Below, in pieces: positions 1 to 9,656 of a DNA stretch of 64,000 nt. The notes below the pieces were generated by a model. The model was given only the letters and a program-made list of their open reading frames with translations. It did not search any database and was not told where the DNA came from. The stretch's first letter is position 1. Every line of letters begins with the position of its first letter. The position numbers and the translations under genes were made by a program. Source of the DNA: Bacillus sp. B15-48 (GTDB lineage Bacteria > Bacillota > Bacilli > Bacillales > Cytobacillaceae); the NCBI RefSeq assembly GCF_016879755.1, contig NZ_WOFU01000002.1, positions 372,001 through 436,000 of the forward strand, read 5' to 3'.

Positions 1-383
1 TGAACAAGTGCTTTAATATGGTCAGCAATCTCCGCTCCGCCTTCTAATTTAACAGCATGTGCCCCCGTTTCTTGAATGATTCTCGTACCATTTATTAACG
101 TATCTCTTATTGAAAGATGATAGCTCATGAATGGCATATCGACGACAATAAATGTATTTTTCGCTCCTCTTTTTACTGCTTTGGCATGATGAACCATATC
201 ATCCATTGTTACTGGAATCGTAGACTCATACCCAAGAACTACCATACCGAGAGAATCACCAACAAGAATCATGTCAGCCTCTACTTCCTCTGCTTGCTTG
301 GCGGCTGGAAAATCATAAGCAGTCACCATCACGATCTTTCGGCCATCTTCTTTCATTTTAATAAAACCCGTTGTTTGTTTCAT
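1..383 (-). CDS. panB: 3-methyl-2-oxobutanoate hydroxymethyltransferase, N-terminal part (cut by window edge)
   Basis: PanB adds a hydroxymethyl group from 5,10-methylene-THF to 2-oxoisovalerate, giving ketopantoate, the first step of pantothenate synthesis. Only the first ~127 codons are in the window; the gene runs off the left edge. The visible part starts [14 protein letters not shown] and carries the family's [13 protein letters not shown] and [14 protein letters not shown] stretches; the second contains the metal-binding Asp region. Start ATG at 383 is preferred over ATG at 389 because GGAGG at 392-396 then lies about 8 nt upstream. It lies downstream of birA but behind a ~250 bp leader with a hairpin, so it may be separately controlled. 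Confidence 0.93.
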   Translation of the reverse strand, partial: MKQTTGFIKMKEDGRKIVMVTAYDFPAAKQAEEVEADMILVGDSLGMVVLGYESTIPVTMDDMVHHAKAVKRGAKNTFIVVDMPFMSYHLSIRDTLINGTRIIQETGAHAVKLEGGAEIADHIKALV

Positions 384-448
384 TCTCATTTCCTCCTTTT
401 TTACAGGAGAGGTGATAAAACAAGTGCTCTTGTTAGTAAACATAAAAC

Positions 449-477
449 GGGTCCTTCATTTAAACAGAAGGACCCGA
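449..477 (-). terminator. Rho-independent terminator-like hairpin upstream of panB (birA terminator or panB attenuator)
   Basis: A 10-bp GC-rich stem, CGGGTCCTTC with GAAGGACCCG, is closed by a 9-nt loop and followed on the minus strand by a short T run (GTTTTATG). It sits ~170 bp past the birA stop and only ~65 bp before the panB start. A promoter-like sequence lies between birA and the hairpin, so transcripts started there would meet it before panB. That position suits an attenuator as well as a simple birA terminator. Confidence 0.7.
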
Positions 478-489
478 TTATACTCTAAT

Positions 490-624
490 CAATTGTTTCA
501 TCCCTCTGTCCCGGTCCATATACGGATCTAGGCAGACTCATTTTTTGAAAGTTAATAACAGAAGGTGCAGTTCTTACGATACTGCCCGTAAGCAAATTAT
601 AACAAATGAAGTGGTTTTAATCTA
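490..624 (-). promoter_or_regulatory. Candidate panB promoter and structured 5' leader (possible pan-motif type RNA)
   Basis: On the minus strand TAGATT (619-624), a 17-nt spacer and TATAAT (596-601) form a sigma-A-like promoter just after birA. The transcript would have a leader of ~200 nt before panB. It contains a GCAGT/ACTGC hairpin near 560-585, a GGTCC-rich segment near 510-530 and then the terminator-like hairpin at 449-477. A conserved pan motif RNA upstream of panB in Firmicutes is known from comparative genomics. I cannot confirm the match by eye, so the RNA identity is inference. Confidence 0.4.
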
Positions 625-637
625 CATATTCTATATA

Positions 638-1621
638 CTATTCTTTAATAAAAATATCCGCTGAGTATACATGACTAATTTGCCCATCGGCTTGCTCAAT
701 TTTTAGAACACCTTCATCCGTAATGCCAACCGCTTTTCCGGTAATATCTCCCGTAATAGTCCTTGCAATAATCTTCTTCCCTATACTCAAGGCATAACTT
801 TCCCATAATAACTTTATTGGATAAAAACCATTTTTCGTATAAGTTAAGTAAAGCTTTTCTAACCTAGCAAAAACAGCTTGTATTAACGCTGCTCTCGAGA
901 TTGTCTGTCCAGATTCGATTGCCAGTGAGGTTGCAATATGATTTATTTCTTCTGGAAAATCAGCTTGTTGTTGGTTTACATTCATGCCTATTCCAATAAT
1001 CACGGCATTTATACGATCTGAATCTGCTTGCAGCTCTGTTAAAATCCCAGTGACTTTTTTCCCATTAATTAAAATATCATTAGGCCACTTAATTTGTGGC
1101 GAAATCCCAGTGACTTCTTCAATCGCTTCTACAACAGCAACAGCAGTCACCAATGTCAGCTGTGGAGCTTTTTGAAGCGGGAGTCTCGGCCTCAATATAA
1201 TGCTCATCCATACACCAGTATATTTTGGGGAGTACCATTTCCGATCCAATCTTCCTCTTCCTAAGGTTTGTTCCTCAGCCACAACAACGGTGCCCTCAAT
1301 TACTCCATCTGATGCAAGCCGGTGAGCTACTTTTTGCGTTGAATCTACAATATCTTCATGGTGAATATGCCTTCCAATAAACTCTGTATTCAAACCTAAT
1401 CCAATTTCATCAGCTGTAACCTTCTCAGGTACTTCAACAATTTTATAACCCTTTTTCTTCACCGATTCAATCACGAAGCCTTCCTTCCTTAACTCCTCAA
1501 TATGTTTCCATATCGCCGTTCTAGAACAGCCAACTGCATCTGCAAGGTTTTGCCCTGAGATGTAGTTTTTTTCAGCATTTGTAAACGCCTTGATTAAGTT
1601 TTTTCTTATTTCAGATTGCAT
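638..1621 (-). CDS. birA: Biotin operon repressor / biotin-[acetyl-CoA-carboxylase] ligase
   Basis: BirA attaches biotin to carboxylase carrier proteins through biotinyl-5'-AMP and represses biotin genes. An N-terminal helix-turn-helix (about residues 22-49, GQNLADAVGCSRTAIWKHIE) binds DNA. The catalytic domain has the GRGRLDRKW biotinyl-AMP loop at ~121-129, KWPNDI at ~178 and GKKVTGILTE after it. Start ATG 1621 gives 327 aa, and MQSEIRKNLI aligns with the start of B. subtilis BirA as I remember it. A GTG at 1633 in the same frame is possible but has a poorer SD sequence. It overlaps the 3' end of cca by 16 nt, so the two are translationally coupled. Confidence 0.93.
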   Translation of the reverse strand: MQSEIRKNLIKAFTNAEKNYISGQNLADAVGCSRTAIWKHIEELRKEGFVIESVKKKGYKIVEVPEKVTADEIGLGLNTEFIGRHIHHEDIVDSTQKVAHRLASDGVIEGTVVVAEEQTLGRGRLDRKWYSPKYTGVWMSIILRPRLPLQKAPQLTLVTAVAVVEAIEEVTGISPQIKWPNDILINGKKVTGILTELQADSDRINAVIIGIGMNVNQQQADFPEEINHIATSLAIESGQTISRAALIQAVFARLEKLYLTYTKNGFYPIKLLWESYALSIGKKIIARTITGDITGKAVGITDEGVLKIEQADGQISHVYSADIFIKE

Positions 1622-2802
1622 CTCATAAGCCACTCCCTTATTTCGGCCTTCACATTCTGTACCTCTCCACTTATCACTTTTTGCTCCACATGCTCAAGAT
1701 ATTCTTTTATCCATGGGCCTGGTTTCCCGCTAAACCAAGCAAGCAAATCATTCCCAGTCAAATTTAGTTCCGAACGATTTTTAATCGGCAATTGTTCGTG
1801 TAACTGGAGTATCTCTTTTTCCGTTATTGATTCATTTTTGGAGAGAACCCTGAAAAGTCTCTCGACTGCAAACATTGTTTCTTTACCTGCTCGATAGGCC
1901 GCAAGAGCGCTCCAACTATTTTCCATTCTAAAGCGAAGCCAGTGTAAAAGGTCAACACAGGTCTTTAATTTTTTTACTGGTAGTTTCCAACCTCTTAAAA
2001 ATACATTTGCATCCTCTTCTGAGAATCCAATATGATAAAGGAGAAAAGTCCACATTTCTTCTAATGAGAGGTGCGACTCCGAGTAGCTCGCCAGTTTAAG
2101 TAAACTTGATTCATATTGTCGAAGACACGGCAAGTATTGATAGAGCCCTGTTTCTACCAGGATATTTATTGCTTCACTTCGACACGGACCATTTAGCGTT
2201 TGCTCAAATTCAGCAAGCTTTCGTTCAATAGCTATTTTTTCGAGTAAAGAAGCCGTTTGTTTCAACCCTAAGAGAGTGTTTTCTTCAATTGTAAATCCTA
2301 ATTGGCTGACAAAGCGAATTGCTCGCATCATTCTCAAAGCATCTTCACTGAATCTCTCTACTGAATTCCCAACAGTAATGATTTGCTTATTTAAGATTGC
2401 CTTTCTCCCTTCATAAGGGTCAATTAACTTTCCTGAGTGATCCATCGCGATTGCATTCATCGTAAAATCACGCCGTTTTAAATCCTCTTCTAGTGAGCGA
2501 ATAAATTCAACATGATCGGGTCTCCGATAATCGCTATACCCCGTCTCACTTCTAAATGTCGTAATTTCATATGGTACCCGGTCATAAATGACGATGATTG
2601 TCCCATGTTCAATTCCAACATCAGCTGTGTTAGGAAATATTCGCTTTAACTCTTCCGGGAATGCTGATGTAGCAATATCAACATCAGCTATTTCCCTACC
2701 AAGAATTGCGTCACGAACTGCCCCACCGACAAAATAAGCCTCAAATCCTCGTTTCTCAATTTCTTTAATGATTGGAACGGCATTTTTAAAGGCAGGTAGC
2801 AT
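1606..2802 (-). CDS. cca: CCA-adding enzyme (tRNA nucleotidyltransferase)
   Basis: Adds or repairs the CCA end of tRNAs using CTP and ATP. It has the class II nucleotidyltransferase core: GGAVRD (~26-31), the DVD metal-binding pair at ~40-42, and the LEEDLKRRDFTMNAIA motif near 105-120. The helical body follows. Length is 398 aa, normal for Bacillus. The ATG at 2802 overlaps the bshA stop codon (TAATG) and has AGGAG 8 nt upstream; a GTG at 2811 is less likely. The neighbouring order birA-cca-bshA-bshB1-mgsA is the usual Bacillaceae order. Confidence 0.95.
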   Translation of the reverse strand: MLPAFKNAVPIIKEIEKRGFEAYFVGGAVRDAILGREIADVDIATSAFPEELKRIFPNTADVGIEHGTIIVIYDRVPYEITTFRSETGYSDYRRPDHVEFIRSLEEDLKRRDFTMNAIAMDHSGKLIDPYEGRKAILNKQIITVGNSVERFSEDALRMMRAIRFVSQLGFTIEENTLLGLKQTASLLEKIAIERKLAEFEQTLNGPCRSEAINILVETGLYQYLPCLRQYESSLLKLASYSESHLSLEEMWTFLLYHIGFSEEDANVFLRGWKLPVKKLKTCVDLLHWLRFRMENSWSALAAYRAGKETMFAVERLFRVLSKNESITEKEILQLHEQLPIKNRSELNLTGNDLLAWFSGKPGPWIKEYLEHVEQKVISGEVQNVKAEIREWLMRCNLK

Positions 2803-3938
2803 TAATAACACTCCTGTCCCAAAACTCGCTCATAAATTTCCTCATACTGAGCGACAATTTTTTTAGAACTAAATTTCCCCTGTGCGGTTTGAAGGGAATT
2901 TTTAGAAAACCGTTTGTGCAGCTTACTATCTGTTAGCAGTGTATAAGCTTTATCCGCTACATCATCAACGTCACCTACGTTGCATACAAAACCATTTTCA
3001 CCATGAGTAATTACTTCTGGGATTCCACCAATGTTCGTACCAATACATGGGACACCACATGCCATTGCTTCTAGTGCGGAAAGTCCAAAGCTCTCCTTTT
3101 CAGATAAAAGTAACATTAAATCACTAATTGTATATAACTCTTCTAAGTTTTCCTGTTTTCCCAACAGGAGTACTTTATCCCGTATCTTTAATTCATCAAT
3201 TAAGTTTAAGACAACCTTCATTTCCGGTCCATCACCAATAAGCAGTAATTTAGAGGAGATTTTATCTGAGATTTTTGCAAATGCTCGAACCACATCTGGT
3301 ACTCGTTTTACTGCACGTAAATTTGATACATGGATGATTATTTTTTCCTCTTGACCAATGCGGTAATATTGTCGTAAATTACTGAATCCTTTTTTAAATT
3401 CACGTGAATCAATGAAATTATATACACAGTGAATTTCCTTTTTAGGCTTTATTAGTTCATATGTTTGCGATACTAATGAATTGGAAACAGCTGTGACTGC
3501 ATCTGACTTTTCAATTCCAAAACGGATTGCTTCGCTAAGGGAAGAATCGTAACCTAGTACAGTAATATCCGTACCATGTAATGTCGTCACAATTTTCAAA
3601 TTCCGTCCACTCATCTCTTTTGCTAAGATTGCGCAAACTGCATGAGGAATCGCATAATGAACATGAAGAATATCTAAATTCTCGGCAACCGCCACCTCAG
3701 CCATTTTACTAGCTAGCGCAATATCATATGGAGCATATTGGAAAACTGAATATTGATTCACTTCAACCTGATGAAAATAAATATTGTCAAACATCCGGTT
3801 CAAACGAAATGGCAGGCTTGATGTGATAAAATGGATTTCATGCCCATTTTCTGCCAGATGCTTTCCGAGCTCAGTAGCAATAACGCCCGAGCCACCGACT
3901 GTCGGATAACATGTTATCCCTATTTTTAACTTTCTCAT
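2802..3938 (-). CDS. bshA: N-acetyl-alpha-D-glucosaminyl L-malate synthase (bacillithiol step 1)
   Basis: A GT4-family glycosyltransferase (378 aa) that joins GlcNAc from UDP-GlcNAc to L-malate, the first step of bacillithiol synthesis. The N-terminus has [18 protein letters not shown]. The second Rossmann domain carries [10 protein letters not shown] (~205) and the retaining-GT signature [14 protein letters not shown] (~283-296). It forms a tight cluster with bshB1 (4-nt overlap) and cca. ypdA, the bacillithiol disulfide reductase, is elsewhere in this window, so the thiol system is represented twice. Confidence 0.95.
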   Translation of the reverse strand: MRKLKIGITCYPTVGGSGVIATELGKHLAENGHEIHFITSSLPFRLNRMFDNIYFHQVEVNQYSVFQYAPYDIALASKMAEVAVAENLDILHVHYAIPHAVCAILAKEMSGRNLKIVTTLHGTDITVLGYDSSLSEAIRFGIEKSDAVTAVSNSLVSQTYELIKPKKEIHCVYNFIDSREFKKGFSNLRQYYRIGQEEKIIIHVSNLRAVKRVPDVVRAFAKISDKISSKLLLIGDGPEMKVVLNLIDELKIRDKVLLLGKQENLEELYTISDLMLLLSEKESFGLSALEAMACGVPCIGTNIGGIPEVITHGENGFVCNVGDVDDVADKAYTLLTDSKLHKRFSKNSLQTAQGKFSSKKIVAQYEEIYERVLGQECY

Positions 3939-4663
3939 CCGTTTTTTTCTCCTAACAAATCGTGAATAATTAATCTACTTTTCGTCATGAACCCTTCTGC
4001 ATATAACACTCCAGCATCCTTACCAAATAATTTTTCTCTCGCTTCTACATCATCAATATAACCATTTACCAGCGGTGTATCGAATCCGGTTGCAGTTTTT
4101 ACGAATTGACTTTTATAAGCTTGCAGTGCCTTAATTTTCTTTTCCATAAACTCACTAACATCTATGACGAATTCAGGTTTATGAAATCCATTTATCATAT
4201 AAAAATGGAAATTATTCACACGATAAGGTTCATATTCATCGCCAGTTTCGTATTTTTTTATCCCTGCCGAAAAAACCGCCTCTTCGACCAGACGTGCACA
4301 GTTTCCATGGTCTGGGTGGCGGTCTTTAAAGTATGGAGCAAATACAACTTTTGGCTGGTAGCGACGAATCACACTTGTAATTTTTTTTATGTATTCTTCT
4401 TTTACAAACAAGCCTCTATCTGGCAAATTCAACGTCTCTCTTGTCGTCACATCTAGGATTTTAGCGGCCTTTTGCGCTTCAAATAGCCGCTGTTCAACCG
4501 TACCATTTGACGAGAGTTCCGCCCTAGTAAGATCACAAATTCCAACTCGCTTACCTAATGAAGTATACTTTGCAATTGTCCCGCCCATACCGATTTCTAC
4601 ATCATCAGCATGGGCCCCAAACGCGAGAATATCAAGCTTAACGTTTTTCATTCTTTTTGTCAC
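3935..4663 (-). CDS. bshB1: Bacillithiol biosynthesis deacetylase BshB1
   Basis: Zinc-dependent deacetylase of the PIG-L/LmbE fold that removes the acetyl group from GlcNAc-malate, the second bacillithiol step. The zinc motif [12 protein letters not shown] lies at ~17-28 and HPDHGN near residue 114; the conserved [15 protein letters not shown] stretch follows. The frame allows a GTG start at 4663 (242 aa) or ATG at 4651 (238 aa). Both lie inside the 3' end of mgsA, and the SD evidence is weak for each. It overlaps bshA by 4 nt, so cotranslation is likely. Confidence 0.93.
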   Translation of the reverse strand: MTKRMKNVKLDILAFGAHADDVEIGMGGTIAKYTSLGKRVGICDLTRAELSSNGTVEQRLFEAQKAAKILDVTTRETLNLPDRGLFVKEEYIKKITSVIRRYQPKVVFAPYFKDRHPDHGNCARLVEEAVFSAGIKKYETGDEYEPYRVNNFHFYMINGFHKPEFVIDVSEFMEKKIKALQAYKSQFVKTATGFDTPLVNGYIDDVEAREKLFGKDAGVLYAEGFMTKSRLIIHDLLGEKNG

Positions 4664-5063
4664 TGCTCTCTTTTACAATCATTCTCCAGTCTAGATCTCC
4701 TCGATCAATCCCCTTAATTAAGACTTCAGCTGTCCCCATATTTGTCGCCAAAGGAATTGCATAAACATCACAAAGTCTAAGAAGAGCCGTCACATCTGGT
4801 TCATGTGGTTGCGCAGTTAGCGGATCGCGAAAAAAGAAAATCGCGTCCAGTGAATTTTGCGCAATCATTGCTCCAATTTCTTGGTCGCCCCCAAGTGGAC
4901 CAGATTGATATCGATGAATCGATAGGCCGGTCGCCTCAGCTATCCTAAGACCGGTTGTCCCAGTAGCAAACAGAGAATGCCTCTCGAAGGAATGTTTATA
5001 TGCGACCGTAAACCGGACTAGATCATCTTTTTTCTTATCATGAGCTATGAGTGCAATATTCAT
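4638..5063 (-). CDS. mgsA: Methylglyoxal synthase
   Basis: Converts dihydroxyacetone phosphate to methylglyoxal and phosphate, a glycolytic bypass. The 141-aa protein has the phosphate-binding GTTG (35-38), the catalytic [11 protein letters not shown] loop (54-64, with the likely catalytic Asp at 60) and [13 protein letters not shown] (79-91). Bacillithiol detoxifies methylglyoxal in Bacillus, which fits its place next to bshB1 and bshA. It lies 13 bp after dapB in the same direction. Confidence 0.95.
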   Translation of the reverse strand: MNIALIAHDKKKDDLVRFTVAYKHSFERHSLFATGTTGLRIAEATGLSIHRYQSGPLGGDQEIGAMIAQNSLDAIFFFRDPLTAQPHEPDVTALLRLCDVYAIPLATNMGTAEVLIKGIDRGDLDWRMIVKESSDKKNEKR

Positions 5064-5076
5064 ATTTGTTGTGCCC

Positions 5077-5877
5077 CTATTCTATAATATTTTCTAATCC
5101 ATAAACAAAATTGTTTTTTTCAACAACATAATCGACAGCTAACTTTACTCCTGACATAAAAGATTCACGGTTATAGGAATCATGCCTGATAGATAAAGTC
5201 TGTCCATCTGAACCAAACATCACCTGTTGATGGGCGATCAATCCTGGTAAACGAACAGAATGGATATGCATTCCTTCCATTTCCGCCCCTCTTGCTCCAG
5301 GTAACGTCTCCTTTTCATCAGGATGTCCTTGTTTTTTTGCCTCACGAACGGTTGAAATCATTTCAGCGGTTTTAACAGCAGTTCCTGACGGAGCATCAAG
5401 TTTTCGATCATGATGAAGTTCAATAATTTCAACGTCTCCAAAATACTTTGCAGCCATTTGCGAAAATTTCATCATGAGGACCGCTCCAATGGCAAAATTC
5501 GGAGCAATAATGCAACCTAGTCCATTTTGCTCACATAACGCTTCTAGTTTTTTTAAATCGCCGCTAGTAAACCCTGTGGTACCAACAACAGGACGTACCC
5601 CGTATTCAAGAGCGGTTAATGAATGTTCCATCCCAACTTCTGGTGTTGTCAAATCAATTAAAACATCCGGTTGCGTTTCCTTAAAACATTGCTGTATATC
5701 TGTATAAATTTTTCCATTAATCCCTGCAAATCCATCGATTTCAGCTAGGTCTTTTCCCTCATATTTCCGATCGATTACCCCTACAAGTTCATAATTCTCT
5801 GTTTCTTTTACAAGTTTAACCGCTTCCGTCCCCATTCTGCCACGTGGACCAGCTACGACTATTTTTACTTTTTTCAT
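5077..5877 (-). CDS. dapB: 4-hydroxy-tetrahydrodipicolinate reductase
   Basis: Reduces the product of DapA to tetrahydrodipicolinate with NAD(P)H in the lysine/diaminopimelate route, which also feeds spore dipicolinate. The 266-aa protein has an N-terminal Rossmann loop [12 protein letters not shown] (9-20), the substrate-binding [15 protein letters not shown] (153-167) and the usual C-terminal region. Length and motifs are complete. It lies 13 bp after ypjD and 13 bp before mgsA, so one transcript is likely. Confidence 0.96.
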   Translation of the reverse strand: MKKVKIVVAGPRGRMGTEAVKLVKETENYELVGVIDRKYEGKDLAEIDGFAGINGKIYTDIQQCFKETQPDVLIDLTTPEVGMEHSLTALEYGVRPVVGTTGFTSGDLKKLEALCEQNGLGCIIAPNFAIGAVLMMKFSQMAAKYFGDVEIIELHHDRKLDAPSGTAVKTAEMISTVREAKKQGHPDEKETLPGARGAEMEGMHIHSVRLPGLIAHQQVMFGSDGQTLSIRHDSYNRESFMSGVKLAVDYVVEKNNFVYGLENIIE

Positions 5878-5890
5878 TCTTCCTTCTCCT

Positions 5891-6220
5891 TTACTTTAAC
5901 CTTGTCCAACGGTCTTTATCTCGAGTAGTAAATTTTTCCATTACAAGATCATGTGCTTCCTGTAAATCTATATTTAAAGAGTTAGCAAAGCAAATTAAGA
6001 CAAATAACATATCACCAAGCTCTTCTTCAATTGCCTTCTCTTTTTCTGTTGCCTTCTTTGGTTTTTCTCCATATTGGTGATTGACTTCCCTTGCTAGTTC
6101 CCCAAGTTCTTCGGTCATTCTGGCAGTTAATGCTAATGGACTGAAGTACCCTTCTTTATATTGACCTATGTATTCATCTACTTCTTTTTGCAGATCCTTC
6201 ATTGTTTTATCGCCACTCAT
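5891..6220 (-). CDS. ypjD: MazG-like nucleotide pyrophosphohydrolase YpjD
   Basis: A 109-aa all-helical protein of the MazG/YpjD family, expected to hydrolyse (d)NTPs to monophosphates. It has the metal-binding helices [15 protein letters not shown] (~37-51) and [18 protein letters not shown] (~64-82), with the Glu/Asp ligands in place, and ends in the conserved [11 protein letters not shown]. It is the first gene of the minus-strand run ending at panB. About 185 bp separates it from the divergent ypjC start. Confidence 0.92.
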   Translation of the reverse strand: MSGDKTMKDLQKEVDEYIGQYKEGYFSPLALTARMTEELGELAREVNHQYGEKPKKATEKEKAIEEELGDMLFVLICFANSLNIDLQEAHDLVMEKFTTRDKDRWTRLK

Positions 6221-6406
6221 TCGCTGTCACCTCTTTAAGTTGGAATAAATTATGTATCATCTCTTTTGATGTTAGCTTACCGACGAAGTTTTGACAAATA
6301 TTTTTGTAAAATTAGGTGAGATTGTTCAAGATTGCCCTTCTATGTAATATTTTATATAATTAATATCGCTTTACGCAATCATCTTAGATGTGCAGGAGGG
6401 AATCGG

Positions 6407-7279
6407 TTGCTATTTGGACTAAAATTTAAAAACACTATCTTTATCTTACTTGGCTCTGCCATTTATTCTTTCGGAATCGTTCACTTTAATATGCAAAATA
6501 ATTTAGCTGAAGGCGGTTTTACAGGAATTACCCTTTTACTTTATTTTGTATTTAATATGGATCCCGCTATAACAAATTTATTGCTTAATATTCCATTATT
6601 TTTTATAGGCTGGAAATTGCTCGGTCGCAACATGTTTTTATATACAGTTATCGGGACATTAGGTGTCTCACTTTTTTTAGCTATTTTCCAACGATTTCAA
6701 ATCGAAATGCCGTTATATGAAGACCTATTCCTCGCTGCTCTATTCGCTGGTGTTTTTATTGGAATCGGGCTTGGAATTATTTTTCGTTTTGGCGGGACGA
6801 CCGGTGGCGTTGACATCATTGCTAGACTTGCCCAAAAGTTTTTCGGTTGGACAATGGGGAGGACAATGTTTCTATTTGACTTTTTCGTGATTACTTTATC
6901 GGTTGTCACATACTTAAATTATCGGGAAGCAATGTACACATTAGTAGTTGTCTTTATTGGAGCTAAGGTTATTGACTTTATGCAAGAAGGGGCATACACA
7001 GCGAGAGGTGCAATGATTATTTCTGATAAAAACGAAGAGATTGCAAATAAAATATTGAAAGAAATGGATCGAGGGGCAACAATCTTAAAAGCAATGGGGT
7101 CATATACAAAAAAAGAACGAAATGTTCTTTATTGCGTCGTCGCCAAAAATGAAATCGTTCGTTTAAAAACGGTCATCAATTCTATTGACCCACATGCGTT
7201 TGTATCTGTTACCATTGTCCACGATGTTTTAGGAGAAGGATTTACCTTGGATGAAAATAAAATACCGATTGAAAGATAA
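6407..7279 (+). CDS. ypjC: YitT-family membrane protein (DUF161 + DUF2179)
   Basis: A polytopic membrane protein of unknown function, matching YpjC/YitT. Five or six hydrophobic segments occupy ~1-170, including the family signature AEGGFTGITLLLY and the FRFGGTTGGVDIIARL stretch. The C-terminal soluble domain (about 190-290, from GAMIISDKNEEIANKIL) is a DUF2179 fold. The start is set at TTG 6407 because AGGAGGG at 6393-6400 lies 7 nt upstream. The open frame back to ATG 6332 has no SD, and its extra residues do not resemble the family. It is one of four plus-strand genes here. Confidence 0.88.
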   Translation: MLFGLKFKNTIFILLGSAIYSFGIVHFNMQNNLAEGGFTGITLLLYFVFNMDPAITNLLLNIPLFFIGWKLLGRNMFLYTVIGTLGVSLFLAIFQRFQIEMPLYEDLFLAALFAGVFIGIGLGIIFRFGGTTGGVDIIARLAQKFFGWTMGRTMFLFDFFVITLSVVTYLNYREAMYTLVVVFIGAKVIDFMQEGAYTARGAMIISDKNEEIANKILKEMDRGATILKAMGSYTKKERNVLYCVVAKNEIVRLKTVINSIDPHAFVSVTIVHDVLGEGFTLDENKIPIER

Positions 7280-7280
7280 A

Positions 7281-7316
7281 GAAATAGCCGCTATCTTCTC
7301 GCGGCTATTTCTTTTG
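7281..7316. terminator. Bidirectional terminator between ypjC and the yugP-like gene
   Basis: An 11-bp stem, GAAATAGCCGC with GCGGCTATTTC, has a 9-nt loop and T-rich flanks in both directions. It lies between the convergent ypjC stop (7279) and the yugP-like stop (7320) and can serve both. Confidence 0.85.
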
Positions 7317-7319
7317 TAA

Positions 7320-7994
7320 TTATTCCTCTCTAGTCATTCCTGTATAAATCATAACTAATCGAAGTAGTTCAAGTACAGCTACAGCGGCAGCAGCAACATA
7401 CGTAAGTGCTGCAGCATTAAGAACTTTCTTTGTTTCACGTTCTTCATCATTGCGAATAATGCCAGCACTGACCACTTGTTCCATCGCACGATTCGATGCA
7501 TTAAATTCGACAGGCAATGTGATTAATTGGAATAGTACCCCTGCCGCCATAAAGATAATCCCTAATAGCAGCATATTGCTTAGTTGAGCGAAAATCCCGA
7601 TTAAAATGAAAATCCATGAGAAATTAGAACCGAGATTGGCAACAGGCACGAGCGCATGGCGGAATCGCAAGAAGGAGTAGTCCTCCTGATCCTGAATTGC
7701 ATGCCCGACTTCATGGGCTGCAATTGCAGCGGCAGCAACAGAATGACCATGATAATTATCAGAAGATAGACGAACTGTTTTCGAACGCGGATCATAATGG
7801 TCACTTAACACTCCACTAGTTTCTTCAATCCCCACATGGTAAAGCCCATTATCATCGAGAATTTTTCTTGCCACCTCGGCTCCACGCATCTGTGAGGATG
7901 ACGCAACCTGAGAGTATCTTTTAAACGTACTTTTCACACGAAGCTGAGCCCAAATCGGAACCAACAGAACAATCGCAAAATAAACTAATATCAA
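7320..7994 (-). CDS. Zinc metallopeptidase, YugP family
   Basis: A 224-aa integral membrane protein resembling YugP, a putative neutral zinc metallopeptidase. It has a TM segment at ~2-17, the HEXXH motif AAHEVGHAIQ with HEVGH at 94-98, and several C-terminal TM helices (~115-165 and ~185-215). Substrate and role are unknown. It sits between ypjC and ypjB and shares the bidirectional terminator at 7281-7316. Confidence 0.85.
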   Translation of the reverse strand: MILVYFAIVLLVPIWAQLRVKSTFKRYSQVASSSQMRGAEVARKILDDNGLYHVGIEETSGVLSDHYDPRSKTVRLSSDNYHGHSVAAAAIAAHEVGHAIQDQEDYSFLRFRHALVPVANLGSNFSWIFILIGIFAQLSNMLLLGIIFMAAGVLFQLITLPVEFNASNRAMEQVVSAGIIRNDEERETKKVLNAAALTYVAAAAVAVLELLRLVMIYTGMTREE

Positions 7995-8057
7995 TTTTTA
8001 AAGCCCTCCTACATTTCTAGTTGTTATCTTTATTTTAATGAAAGTTGACAAAGGGTG

Positions 8058-8858
8058 TCAATTCTTACGTTCCTTCAGTCGGTTTAACCGCCTCTCTCTT
8101 TCAGCTTTAAATTTCCTCCAGCCGACATAGGATAACGTGGCAATAATGATGCTTCCGGTACAAATAATTACCCACCAAAGAGAAGGGTCTGTTTCATCTT
8201 CTTTCATCCTATTGCTAAATAGACTCTTAAGTTCTTCCTCAAGAACCATTAGTTCCTCTAAGCTCGCTGTTTCTGTTAAAATTTCCGGCCGAAATTGGTC
8301 AATATAATTCACTCGAGCATTTATTTGTTGAATTTTTGTTGGAGTTATATCAATTTTCAGGCTTGGATAAATGACATTATATAAAGAAAGAAAGGAATCT
8401 AGATTTTCATAAAAGTCTTCATTATCTCCATTTTCAACAGCTGTTTTCATTTCACTAAAGACTGTCATAATCGGCGCTTCCAATTCTGTCCATAAAGGCT
8501 GATATGTAGATAAAACGGCATCCAATACGAGGCGAAATTTAGTTACTTTGTTTACACGTTCTTGATGCTCTATTTCCGTTGCGCCTAAAGCGTCAGCAGC
8601 ATCATTATAGGCGACAGTAATTACCCTTAACTCGTCCATCGAAAATATATGCCCATTTGAAGTTACGGTTAAAAACTCTTCCTGAAAAAACTTCAGTAGC
8701 TTATTAGCATCATCATAACGATAAGTTTTAACCATTTGTAATGCTTCATCAGATATGGTATCTAGCTTTTTTATCCTTTGAGTCTCATTTGCAGAAACTT
8801 CTATTGGCAACAAGAACAGCATAACTAGTACTACAACAACAACATTCCTTGCATTCAT
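8058..8858 (-). CDS. ypjB: Sporulation protein YpjB
   Basis: A 267-aa protein with an N-terminal signal segment (NVVVVVLVMLFLLP, ~5-18), a long helical extracytoplasmic region, one C-terminal TM helix (WWVIICTGSIIIATLSYVGW) and a basic tail. That architecture matches YpjB, annotated in Bacillus as a sporulation protein of unknown mechanism. The start is ATG 8858 because a GGGGGG-rich SD sits ~6 nt upstream; the 30 extra codons of the longer frame have no SD. ypjA lies upstream, as in other bacilli. Confidence 0.85.
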   Translation of the reverse strand: MNARNVVVVVLVMLFLLPIEVSANETQRIKKLDTISDEALQMVKTYRYDDANKLLKFFQEEFLTVTSNGHIFSMDELRVITVAYNDAADALGATEIEHQERVNKVTKFRLVLDAVLSTYQPLWTELEAPIMTVFSEMKTAVENGDNEDFYENLDSFLSLYNVIYPSLKIDITPTKIQQINARVNYIDQFRPEILTETASLEELMVLEEELKSLFSNRMKEDETDPSLWWVIICTGSIIIATLSYVGWRKFKAERERRLNRLKERKN

Positions 8859-8982
8859 TCCTGTCCCCCCTCTGAATACTAAAATGTATGAAAGAGTGGA
8901 CAAGGATAGACCTATTTTATCGTAGTTTCCCCAAATCAAAATTGCCAAATAAATGCATTTTTGTTATTCGATTCCTATTTCC

Positions 8983-9582
8983 TTACTTTGATATCTTTAG
9001 TAGCAATCGATCTTTACGCAAAACACAATAATAAGCGATAGCAATAGAAACAATACTTAACCAGAAAGTAAAATATCCAATTTCATTTATGTATAAATTG
9101 AGTTGATTGTAATTTGGCATCATGTTAAACACATAGTCAATCATTTCATTATGTAAGGCGACGATTGCGGCTATAGCCAAATGCCATAGCTTAAAACGAT
9201 AGAATGGAGCATATAGTACACCTTGCACAGCCATTGCAAAATGAGAACCCATAAGCATATAACCAGTCCAATGTAGCTCTCCAGTTACAATTAATATGAG
9301 TAAATTCATTATGACTGCCCATATCCCATATTTAACAAGCGTAACGATTGCTAATGCTTCCATCAAAGGCCAGTTTTTTCCTCGTAAAAATCCTACTAGG
9401 ACAAAAACAAAAAACAAACAAGCGGTTGGACTATCAGGTACAAATGGCAAAAACACGGGGGGCGTATCGATTAGTTGCGGTAAATACCAATAATACCCGT
9501 AGATTGTACCAAATATATTAATCAATAATAAAAGCCATAAAAACGTACGATTGGCCAAAATCGCATAGAGCCGGATTAGCAT
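8983..9582 (-). CDS. ypjA: DUF1405 membrane protein YpjA
   Basis: A 200-aa membrane protein with six or so hydrophobic segments, matching the DUF1405/YpjA family that follows qcrC in Bacillus. Function is unknown. The start is ATG 9582, where GGAAGGAG lies 8 nt upstream; the upstream extension overlaps the qcrC terminator and is not credible. It lies directly after the qcrABC operon but behind a terminator. Confidence 0.85.
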   Translation of the reverse strand: MLIRLYAILANRTFLWLLLLINIFGTIYGYYWYLPQLIDTPPVFLPFVPDSPTACLFFVFVLVGFLRGKNWPLMEALAIVTLVKYGIWAVIMNLLILIVTGELHWTGYMLMGSHFAMAVQGVLYAPFYRFKLWHLAIAAIVALHNEMIDYVFNMMPNYNQLNLYINEIGYFTFWLSIVSIAIAYYCVLRKDRLLLKISK

Positions 9583-9621
9583 TTTTAACACTCCTTCCAC
9601 ATATTCAATTCTCTTCAAAAA

Positions 9622-9647
9622 AAGTTGGCGGATTATTCCGCCAACTT
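9622..9647 (-). terminator. Rho-independent terminator of qcrABC
   Basis: A perfect 10-bp stem (AAGTTGGCGG / CCGCCAACTT) with a 6-nt loop and a run of seven Ts on the minus strand, starting 9 nt past the qcrC stop. It is a strong terminator that closes the qcr operon before ypjA. Confidence 0.92.
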
Positions 9648-9656
9648 CATAAATCA

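Noticed and set aside
117-488. Plus-strand open frame opposite panB.
   Set aside because: It is antisense to a clearly recognisable panB and its leader and has no SD or family match.
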